A stretch of DNA of 64,000 nucleotides from contig JAVBLA010000016.1 of NCBI GenBank assembly GCA_031553775.1, positions 62,001-126,000 of the forward strand, written 5' to 3'. This DNA is from JAISFI01 sp031553775. GTDB lineage: Bacteria > Bacteroidota > Bacteroidia > Bacteroidales > Azobacteroidaceae. Position numbers and translations under genes: made by a program. Under the pieces are notes generated by a model, which saw only the letters and a list, made by a program, of their open reading frames with translations, made no database searches and was not told the origin of the DNA. Shown one piece after another: positions 37,882-45,520 of the stretch (position 1 is the stretch's first letter; every line of letters begins with the position of its first letter).

Positions 37882-39324
37882 ATGCGTAAATTTCTCCCTC
37901 TTCCTCTTTTACTTGCAATCCTGTTCGTATTAACACCGGATGTAAACTCTCAAAATCCTGCTTTTTCTTTGATCCAACAAGAAGAGCAACCGTATTATTC
38001 GAATCTATCGGTGGAGGCAACTCCTGAAACCGGTGTTTATGTTGGCGGACATTTTCGCAGGAACCGCCCGGCAACAGTAAGCAAACTGAAAGCTTCCGGT
38101 TTTAATTATGTTATCTTGTTTAATGTTCATGTGGAAAGCAACGGAACATTAACCACCGACGGAGAAACGATCTGCAAAGATGGAGTATATGTATTTGCTC
38201 AAACACAGCCTAATTATGTGAACGACGTAACATCCTTGAAACAGGCTCCTACTTCGATTACACGAGTGGAAATCTGTATCGGCGGATGGGATAATAACTC
38301 CTGGAGTAATATCAAGAGCTTGGTTGCCTCACAGGGAACCGGCCAGACAAGTATTTTGTATAAAAATTTTAAGGCATTAAAAGATGCAATACCCGGTATA
38401 GATGCAATTAATAACGATGAAGAGTATGCTTATGACGTTAACTCGGCCACTGCTTTTCATGTAATGATGTATGATCTGGGCTATTTTTCAACAGTAGCTC
38501 CTTACATGAATAAATCATATTGGCAGAACCTGGTGAACAATGTAAATGCCCAACGGCCGGATGCCGTTCGCAGGGTTTACATACAATGCTATGACGGAGG
38601 AGCCGGCAATAATCCTTCCGACTGGCATCTTAGCGGAATTCCTCTGCACGCCGGACGTCTTAACTATCAGGATTTCAGTGAAAGCCTTGTTGTAATGCAA
38701 GGTTGGAAAGATAATAAACAGGTTACCGGCGGTTTTTTCTGGGTATATAACGACGAAACATGGAACTTAAATAAGTATGCTTCTTCTGTTAACCGGATTT
38801 TTAAGACAGCAGTAGCTTCTCCCGTAGCGACATTCTATGGTGATAGTAATCATGAAGGTTACTCAGTTGGGTTGACTACCGGAGAATATACTACAGCCGA
38901 TTTAGCTAACTATGGTATTACAGATAATGATATTTCTTCTCTTAAAGTGCTTCCCGGATATCAGGTAACTGTGTACGACGGAGATTCTTTTACCGGTTCC
39001 AGCAGGGTTTATATCACAGATGCCAAGGCGCTTATTTTGAACAATATGATTTCTTCTTTGAAAATAGAAGATACAAGAACCAGCTTTGAAAACCAGTCTG
39101 CAGGGAATTTACCATACATGTATTCTGACGCTGCAGGTAAAAAATTACTGATAGACTCGGATTTGGAAGATCAGGTAACTGTTTTCGACGGTTCAGGCCG
39201 GAAAATATTTTCAGGATTTCTTCATCAGGGACACAATTCTTTTGATTTGAATGGAGTTACTACCGGTTTTTACTTCGCGCGTTTAAAATCAACAGAAATC
39301 TCTTCCAAATTTTTTATTCGTTAG
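37882..39324 (+). CDS. T9SS-exported GH18-like barrel protein with beta/gamma-crystallin domain
   Basis: 480 residues from the ATG at 37882, which starts the signal peptide (MRKFLPLPLLL...DVNSQ); an upstream frame from 37813 would read through an AT-rich repeat and is rejected. The central barrel (about 45-310) resembles GH18: VEICIGGWDNNSW recalls the SxGG strand, and GIDAINNDEEYAY (Asp174, Asp179, Glu180, Glu181) recalls the DxxDxDxE strand in altered form; GGFFWVYN suits the last strand. A beta/gamma-crystallin-type module (about 314-400; two NDISSL/NNMISSL calcium-type motifs) and a T9SS sorting domain (about 415-480) follow. Might be an endo-N-acetylglucosaminidase or a non-catalytic relative; activity is uncertain. 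Second gene of the GH2 unit. Confidence 0.75.
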   Translation: MRKFLPLPLLLAILFVLTPDVNSQNPAFSLIQQEEQPYYSNLSVEATPETGVYVGGHFRRNRPATVSKLKASGFNYVILFNVHVESNGTLTTDGETICKDGVYVFAQTQPNYVNDVTSLKQAPTSITRVEICIGGWDNNSWSNIKSLVASQGTGQTSILYKNFKALKDAIPGIDAINNDEEYAYDVNSATAFHVMMYDLGYFSTVAPYMNKSYWQNLVNNVNAQRPDAVRRVYIQCYDGGAGNNPSDWHLSGIPLHAGRLNYQDFSESLVVMQGWKDNKQVTGGFFWVYNDETWNLNKYASSVNRIFKTAVASPVATFYGDSNHEGYSVGLTTGEYTTADLANYGITDNDISSLKVLPGYQVTVYDGDSFTGSSRVYITDAKALILNNMISSLKIEDTRTSFENQSAGNLPYMYSDAAGKKLLIDSDLEDQVTVFDGSGRKIFSGFLHQGHNSFDLNGVTTGFYFARLKSTEISSKFFIR

Positions 39325-39374
39325 AATACTTCCACTGGGATACTGAAAAGGATGATTCTATTCGTCATAGTAAA

Positions 39375-39409
39375 GAGGATGTGTCAAAATTAACTTTTGA
39401 TACATCCTC
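39375..39409 (+). terminator. Terminator hairpin of the GH2 unit
   Basis: GAGGATGTGTCAAAA (39375-39389) and TTTTGATACATCCTC (39395-39409) pair over 15 bp with a single G-U pair and a 5-base loop. It lies 51 bases after the stop. The A/T ends of the stem provide the U-rich part; no long free T tract follows. Confidence 0.7.
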
Positions 39410-39486
39410 AATGAATTATTCTTCCCCCTAATCACTGTCTTCCGATTTCCCTTCTGAAAACGCTACCAATGTCATATTTTTATGTA

Positions 39487-39523
39487 TGTCAGGGATAAGT
39501 ACTTCTTTGTCGTAAATCCGTAC
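39487..39523 (+). promoter_or_regulatory. Tandem operator, second GH97 gene promoter (site C)
   Basis: Proximal copy TGTCGTAAATCCGTAC at 39508-39523 and distal copy TGTCAGGGATAAGTAC at 39487-39502, 21 bp start to start. In the distal copy the TGTC and GTAC ends are kept while the middle differs, which marks those ends as the key contacts. The proximal copy ends 21 bases before the -7 box. Confidence 0.78.
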
Positions 39524-39544
39524 CTTGACCGTTTCTTTTTGAAC

Positions 39545-39552
39545 TATATTTG
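39545..39552 (+). promoter_or_regulatory. -7 element of the second GH97 gene
   Basis: TATATTTG fits TAnnTTTG. The in-frame TTG at 39550 lies inside this box and so cannot be the translation start; the ATG at 39580 follows with a leader of about 20 bases. Confidence 0.65.
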
Positions 39553-39579
39553 TTCCCGGAAAAATCTAAAAATAGCATC

Positions 39580-42500
39580 ATGTTAAATGTGAAAAATACC
39601 ATGACAGTAAGACCTCTTTTGTTTTCGGTGGTTTTGTGGATTGCTTCTGCATCTCTTTCATTTGCCGGCACCTTGGGTTCTGCCAGCTCTCCCGATGGAC
39701 AAATCGGACTTGAATTATTGCAGGAAAATACCGGAGAGATTTTCTACCGGGTGCTGAAAAACGGATCGTTGCTTGTAGGAAATTCACAAATGAATATCAG
39801 CTCGAGCCGATTGTCTTTATCCGGACTTCCTTTTATCGAAACAACAACAGACCCTTTGGATGAAACATACTCGTTACCATCCGGGAAAAAGAGTATTTAC
39901 CGGAATGTTTGTAATGAAATGACTGCAACATTTCAGGATAGAAGCCGGACTGTAAAAATCATCATCCGGGTATATAACGATGGGTATGCATATCGCTATT
40001 ACCTTTCTTATCCACTCTATGCTACTACCACTATTACATCCGAGCAAAGCGAGTTTGTTATTCCCGGATTTGAAACTTCCTGGGCACAGAAATACGTAAA
40101 AGATTATTCCTGGTATTACGAACCGAGAGATTGGCAGGAAACCGTGAATGGAGTGGAAAGTGGCTTATATTCGGCTCCTGTACTCGTTAAAACAGGAAGC
40201 AATTATGTGTTGCTGACTGAAGCTGCCAATACCGGAGACTATGCCGTTTCTAAATTCAAGGCAGGTACTTCTACGGGTAAATATAGCCTGGAAAAGGTAG
40301 GGGAAATTACGGCTTCTATGCCTTTATATACCCCCTGGCGTGTTGCTATGATCGGGTCGATGCCTCAAATTGTAGAATCTGTTATGGTAGAAAACCTGAA
40401 TCCGGCTACTTCCATGCAGGATCTCTCCTGGATCAAACCGGGGCGCTCTTCCTGGGATTGGGGCGGTGAAGATGCTAATAATTCTGTCGGTTTTTCTATA
40501 GCAAAAAAGTACATTGACCTGGCAGCGTCAATGGATTGGGAATACTTTTTATTGGATGACGGTTGGGAAAGCTCGAGCGCCGATTATACTTTACAGGATA
40601 TTGTAGACTATGCCTCATCCCATAATGTAGGAGTATTGGTCTGGAGTCATCAGAACAGGTTCAGCAATAATGAGGATCAAATGCGCAATGTACTCCAACA
40701 ATGGAAAAATATAGGCGTGAAAGGCATTAAGGTAGATTTCTGGGAGGACGATTCCCAATCTATGATGCAGAAATATGACAAACTGATCAAGGTTGCCGGA
40801 GAACTGGAACTACTAGTCAACCTGCATGGTTGTACAAAACCCTCAGGAACCCGCCGGACCTGCCCACATTTGCTGACTACCGAAGCTGTGCTCGGCGGGG
40901 AATTTTACCTTTTTAACTCCACGATGACGCCGGCTAACCATAATATCAACCTGGCATTGACCCGTAATGTGATCGGCCCGATCGATTATACCCCTGGAGA
41001 TTTCGGAACAAAATCAGGACAAACCCTTCAAAATACTTCCTGGGCACATCAAATGGCATTGCTGACGATTTTTGAATCCGGGATTCAGCACTTTGTAGAT
41101 TGCCCTCAGAATTATAACTATCATATCGCAGAACAATTCCTGAAAAAACTTCCGGTTGCATGGGACGATATCCGATGCCTGGAAGCCCGGCCGGAACAAT
41201 ATGTTACAATAGCCAGGAAAAAAGGTGATGACTGGTATGTGGCATCTCTTTGTAACGAAGCAAGAACATTGTCGCTTTCCCTCGATTTTCTCCCGGAAGG
41301 GAAAAATTACTCAGCCTATATTTATAAAGATGGGATTTGTAAAACGGAGATACAATTTGAATATAAAGAAAATCTGACTTTAAATACTGTCCTGTCAATC
41401 CCTCTTCTGGCTACCGGAGGTGTAACTATCCAATTTTCAACAAATCCGGATTTGCCGAAACCATCAGTCTCCAAATACGAAGCGGAATCGTCCGTAAACA
41501 CCCTGAAAGCAGGTGCCGCAGTAGTGAACGATGGCGACAATCTTTGTTCCGGGAACAAATATGTGGGAAATATAGGAAAAGGAGCAACACTTACATTCAA
41601 CAAAGTAATCGTACCTGAAACCGGTCGCTATGCTATGACGGTATTTTACATGACAATGAATAAACGGTCTGCATATGTGAAAATTAATGGCTCTACTTCC
41701 AATATGCGTACTTACACTTTCAATTCAACTAAGGCCTGGAGTGGAGACGGACTGGGATTTCAAACCGTGATCGTTAATCTTGATTCAGGCGAAAATACCA
41801 TTGAAATAGGAAACTCTTCCGGCGATGCCCCGAATATAGACCGGATATATATACAGAAAGCAGATAAAAAAAACGGAGAGAACCTGCATCTTACTTCCTT
41901 CGATTATACCGATACGGCAGATAAAATTACATCGCAATACCCTGGGGATAATCTGAAAAACCTGACCGACAATGATGGGTTTTCTACATATACCGTGTCC
42001 GGAAATACCGGAAATCTCTGGATTCAATACTTGTCGGATGTTCCTGTAGTGATCAGTGGTTATAGCTTGACCTCCGGAGATAAACTTTCTTCCTGCGACC
42101 CAAAGTCCTGGACTCTGGAAGTTTCAAATAACGGGAATGACTGGACTACGGTCGACAGCCGGAGTAATCAGATTTTTATCGACAGAAACGAAACCAATAT
42201 CTATCAGACTTCTTTAGCATCTTCGGATGCTGCCTATACATATTACCGGCTCAATATTTCTGCCAATAACGGCGGCCAGGATTTGTGCCTGGCCGAATGG
42301 CAACTATTCGGTTATCCGTATCCTTTCAGATCGAATGCAAACGGAAACGGAGGTACAATGACATCCCAATACGAGGGAGTAGGAGCGCCCTGGTATGAAG
42401 TATTATCCAATTTGGCAGACGGCTCAAGAGCCAAATACTGTGTAACCGGCCAGACCGTCGGCTGGATGCAATACGAATCTCCGGATTCCATTCTCCTGAA

Positions 42501-43002
42501 CAAATATACGTTGATGAGTGCTGGAGACCTTCCCGAAAGAAATCCCAGATCCTGGAGATTGTGGGGCGCAAATACAGGAAAAGCCTGGGTCGAACTGGAT
42601 AACCGGACAGGTCAGGATTTTATGGTCAATAATCATATGATGGAATATTCGGTGCAAACTTCGGAAAAATATACAAAATTCAGATTGGAACTGACATCCA
42701 ATAATGGAGCAAGTGATTTTCAAATCGCCGAATGGCAGCTTTTTGATACTCCGAATGACCCGAGCCCGGTTTTTATGCCGGAAATAGAACAAGTCAGGAT
42801 CTTTGCCGGCAAAGGGAAAGTGTCTATGTATAGCGACACACCGGGACAATACCATATTACAAATATTTCCGGACAGTTGATAAAAACAGGAATAATCACC
42901 CCTGGTGCAAATTATGCGGAAATCCCTGTCGCAGGCTTCTATATCGTCCGGATTTATGCGGCAAAAGACACTTTCACTGCAAAAATATCGGTTAATCATT
43001 AA
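39580..43002 (+). CDS. T9SS-exported GH97 glycosidase with CBM6-like and discoidin-like modules
   Basis: 1140 residues from ATG 39580 (a second ATG at 39601 begins the hydrophobic signal more directly). GH97 domain about 40-620: SSPDGQIGLELL, WIKPGRSSWDWGGE, YFLLDDGWE, nucleophile Asp386 in IKVDFWEDDSQ and acid/base Glu435 in LTTEAVLGGEF, the retaining subgroup like the other GH97 in this locus. Then a CBM6-like module (about 632-760), two discoidin-like modules (about 773-912 and 917-1057; AEWQLFGYP, ERNPRSWRLWG) and a T9SS sorting domain (about 1069-1140). An extracellular counterpart of the simple GH97 at 17067; probably an alpha-galactosidase or related retaining enzyme. First gene of an operator-C transcript. 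Confidence 0.92.
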   Translation: MLNVKNTMTVRPLLFSVVLWIASASLSFAGTLGSASSPDGQIGLELLQENTGEIFYRVLKNGSLLVGNSQMNISSSRLSLSGLPFIETTTDPLDETYSLPSGKKSIYRNVCNEMTATFQDRSRTVKIIIRVYNDGYAYRYYLSYPLYATTTITSEQSEFVIPGFETSWAQKYVKDYSWYYEPRDWQETVNGVESGLYSAPVLVKTGSNYVLLTEAANTGDYAVSKFKAGTSTGKYSLEKVGEITASMPLYTPWRVAMIGSMPQIVESVMVENLNPATSMQDLSWIKPGRSSWDWGGEDANNSVGFSIAKKYIDLAASMDWEYFLLDDGWESSSADYTLQDIVDYASSHNVGVLVWSHQNRFSNNEDQMRNVLQQWKNIGVKGIKVDFWEDDSQSMMQKYDKLIKVAGELELLVNLHGCTKPSGTRRTCPHLLTTEAVLGGEFYLFNSTMTPANHNINLALTRNVIGPIDYTPGDFGTKSGQTLQNTSWAHQMALLTIFESGIQHFVDCPQNYNYHIAEQFLKKLPVAWDDIRCLEARPEQYVTIARKKGDDWYVASLCNEARTLSLSLDFLPEGKNYSAYIYKDGICKTEIQFEYKENLTLNTVLSIPLLATGGVTIQFSTNPDLPKPSVSKYEAESSVNTLKAGAAVVNDGDNLCSGNKYVGNIGKGATLTFNKVIVPETGRYAMTVFYMTMNKRSAYVKINGSTSNMRTYTFNSTKAWSGDGLGFQTVIVNLDSGENTIEIGNSSGDAPNIDRIYIQKADKKNGENLHLTSFDYTDTADKITSQYPGDNLKNLTDNDGFSTYTVSGNTGNLWIQYLSDVPVVISGYSLTSGDKLSSCDPKSWTLEVSNNGNDWTTVDSRSNQIFIDRNETNIYQTSLASSDAAYTYYRLNISANNGGQDLCLAEWQLFGYPYPFRSNANGNGGTMTSQYEGVGAPWYEVLSNLADGSRAKYCVTGQTVGWMQYESPDSILLNKYTLMSAGDLPERNPRSWRLWGANTGKAWVELDNRTGQDFMVNNHMMEYSVQTSEKYTKFRLELTSNNGASDFQIAEWQLFDTPNDPSPVFMPEIEQVRIFAGKGKVSMYSDTPGQYHITNISGQLIKTGIITPGANYAEIPVAGFYIVRIYAAKDTFTAKISVNH

Positions 43003-43037
43003 AATCATTTTCAAAACTATATAACACTTTCTGATCT

Positions 43038-45335
43038 ATGAATTTTCAATTTTCAATTTTCAATTTTCAATTGACTAAGAATTCCCTCTCCATCTGTTTC
43101 CTATTCTTACTGCAACAACTAACCGCTCAGGAAAACATATCTTCCTATAGCCTGATTGATGACGGAGGTGTTTTGTCTACATCTATAGAAGAAAATGCCA
43201 CGTTTTCCAATCTGACAGATAAGAATAATCTGACTAGTTATACCGTGGAAAATTTTACAGGAGGAAGGGATGCCTGGATTCAATATGTCTCTCCGTCTCC
43301 GGTAGTGGTAACCGCAGTTTCCCTGGTATCATCCGATAATCAGGATATGGATCCGGGTGTAATTGATTTTCAGTATTCTGATAACGGAACATCCTGGAGC
43401 TCTGCATTTTCTTTGCGCACGATTACTTTCCCGGGGAGGAATATGGCCTTGACCAATACCACCGGACTGACAACTTCATCTCAAGCTCATCGCTACTTCC
43501 GCTTGATCATTCGGAATACCCAGGGTAGAACATCTTTATCCTTAGCAGAAATGCAATTATTGGGATACCCGGCTGAATTTGCAACTAACCTTACATCTAA
43601 TGGAGGAATACTTACCGGAGAATACCCCGGATTGGCAGCTTTTGACGAATTGTTAGCGAATGTCACGGATAATTCCATGAAAAAATTCTGTCAGACAGGA
43701 ACAAAATCTTTCTGGATACAATATCAATCGGAAGAACCTGCCGGTTTATACAGTTATTCCTTAATGACAGCGGGAGATAACCCCGGCAGAAATCCGCGTT
43801 CCTGGGATCTCTTGGCTTCGAATGATGGTATAGACTGGGATTTGTTGGATGTGCAGAGAAATAAGAACTTTTTCGATGCTCCCTATAACCGCCAGCTCTA
43901 TGTAATCAACCCAGCTTCCCGTAATTTATCCTGGAGTAATTTTGCACAGGATGCCCAGGAAACACTTACGGAGCAATACTGGATTACATCAGATAATTAT
44001 TATCTTGAAACCAATACTCCTGTTCACACGGGTTTCAATTACTGGTGGATGGCGCATGCTATGGATGTCTTGGTGGACGGTTATCTCCGTACAAACGATC
44101 GTGCCTACCGAACCCAAATGGGCGATCTCCGTGCCGGCATCTATAAAAAGAACGGAAATAAAATGAGAAATAATTTCTATGATGATATGGAATGGATGGC
44201 CCTGGCTTTTTTACGGGTACATGAAAGTACCAATGGCTATTTTAGTTGGGCAAAAACAGATGCCATTTCTCTTTGGAACTGGATAGAAGCCGGATGGACA
44301 GATGTCAAGAACGGGGGTATTATGTGGGAGGTCAACAGTCCGCAATCTAAGAATGCCTGTTCTAACGGACCTGCTATGGTACTGGCGGCACGGTTGTATA
44401 ACCTGACAGGTGAACAGAAATATAAAGACTGGGCCATCCGGATTTTTGACTGGATGGATCAATACATGGTGGATCCGCAAAACGGATTGGTATGGGACAG
44501 TTATGATCAACACGATTACAACTGGACACTGACCTACAATCAAGGTACCTGGATCGGCGGTTGTCTGGAATTGTACAAAATTACAAAAGACGAGAAATAC
44601 CTGCAAAGAGCCACCCGTACAGCCGACTATGTAATTAATGATTATGAAAAATTTTCTCCTTATGGTATCTTGTATAACAATGAAGGTGGCAAAGACGGTG
44701 GACTTTTCAAAGGAATCTTTATCCGCTATTTTGCAGATCTGATAGAAAGCGGTGTCCTCGATGCTACACGCCAGCAGGAATATACACAATACCTAGTAGA
44801 TTGCGGTACCAGTCTCTGGAATACGGCAACATTTTTTCCCGAAATAATTTTCAATACCCAATGGACAGAACGTCCCACCTCCATTAGCTGTGATTGTTCT
44901 ATCCATTTAAGTGGAATTATGCTTTTTGAAATGCTGGATAAGCTTCAACGAAAAGACCTTTTATCCGGCCGGAATCCGGAAATTGCGGCCAATGCTTTGA
45001 ATAAATATAAGTATTTCCGTCTGGAAATGAAAGCGAATAATTCTTCCAATGATTCCCAATTGGCAGAATGGCAACTATTCCCGGTGAATCAAAGCATTAT
45101 CCATATGGAAAAATCCGGACCTTGTGATATTTATGCCTCGGGATCGTCTGTATTCTTGAGGAATAGTACCGGTCAGCAGTATCCATTTGTTATCAATAAT
45201 ATCCTTGGAGTGCGGCAAACCTCAGGCATCTTGCAGGAGCATACTGTAGAAAGCATTTATTTGCCTTCCGGAATGTATGTGGTCACAATAGCGGGACATG
45301 GACAGCGTTATTCCAGAAAAATTCTTGTGAAGTAA
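43038..45335 (+). CDS. T9SS-exported GH76 mannanase-like enzyme nested in a discoidin domain
   Basis: 765 residues. The first codons read through a heptanucleotide repeat, then comes a signal-like stretch (SICFLFLLQQLTAQ). Discoidin-like module 1 (about 35-178, ending LAEMQLLGYP); first part of module 2 (about 182-290; GRNPRSWDLLASNDG); GH76 domain (about 298-641) with catalytic pair Asp382-Asp383 in FYDDMEWMALA, AGWTDVKNGGIMWE and LTYNQGTWIGG; last strands of module 2 (about 652-683; YKYFRLEMKANN, LAEWQLF); T9SS sorting domain (about 692-765). The GH76 thus appears inserted into the second discoidin fold. Likely an extracellular endo-alpha-1,6-mannanase, beside the lipoprotein GH76 at 15862. 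Confidence 0.88.
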   Translation: MNFQFSIFNFQLTKNSLSICFLFLLQQLTAQENISSYSLIDDGGVLSTSIEENATFSNLTDKNNLTSYTVENFTGGRDAWIQYVSPSPVVVTAVSLVSSDNQDMDPGVIDFQYSDNGTSWSSAFSLRTITFPGRNMALTNTTGLTTSSQAHRYFRLIIRNTQGRTSLSLAEMQLLGYPAEFATNLTSNGGILTGEYPGLAAFDELLANVTDNSMKKFCQTGTKSFWIQYQSEEPAGLYSYSLMTAGDNPGRNPRSWDLLASNDGIDWDLLDVQRNKNFFDAPYNRQLYVINPASRNLSWSNFAQDAQETLTEQYWITSDNYYLETNTPVHTGFNYWWMAHAMDVLVDGYLRTNDRAYRTQMGDLRAGIYKKNGNKMRNNFYDDMEWMALAFLRVHESTNGYFSWAKTDAISLWNWIEAGWTDVKNGGIMWEVNSPQSKNACSNGPAMVLAARLYNLTGEQKYKDWAIRIFDWMDQYMVDPQNGLVWDSYDQHDYNWTLTYNQGTWIGGCLELYKITKDEKYLQRATRTADYVINDYEKFSPYGILYNNEGGKDGGLFKGIFIRYFADLIESGVLDATRQQEYTQYLVDCGTSLWNTATFFPEIIFNTQWTERPTSISCDCSIHLSGIMLFEMLDKLQRKDLLSGRNPEIAANALNKYKYFRLEMKANNSSNDSQLAEWQLFPVNQSIIHMEKSGPCDIYASGSSVFLRNSTGQQYPFVINNILGVRQTSGILQEHTVESIYLPSGMYVVTIAGHGQRYSRKILVK
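43042..43069 (+). repeat. Heptanucleotide repeat (ATTTTCA)x4 at the GH76 gene start
   Basis: Four perfect 7-base units directly after the ATG at 43038. Because seven is not a multiple of three, gain or loss of one unit would put the ATG out of frame with the enzyme. The same unit occurs in non-coding spacers elsewhere in the window. Confidence 0.85.
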
Positions 45336-45520
45336 AATCTTTTAGCCCGAAATAAAATACAATAAAATTAGCATTTCTAAGTATTTTTTCATACATTGCG
45401 CTCGGAAGAGCATGTCTGGGAGAAAATAGGTAAAAACTTTTTATACCTTGATTTTATAGATCCCGGGAATATGCACAAACTTCTGAAAGTTCACTTGTTT
45501 AACTGTAAATTATCTTATGT
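45336..45520. other. Intergenic spacer between the PUL and the DUF3857 pair
   Basis: 185 AT-rich bases. No convincing terminator or operator was seen. A near match to a -7 box (TACCTTGA, about 45453) lies before the DUF3857 gene, too weak to call. This is the right boundary of the PUL as judged by gene content. Confidence 0.5.

Noticed and set aside
39550..39579. TTG start for the second GH97 gene
   Set aside because: The TTG lies within the -7 promoter box; the ATG at 39580 is the sensible start.
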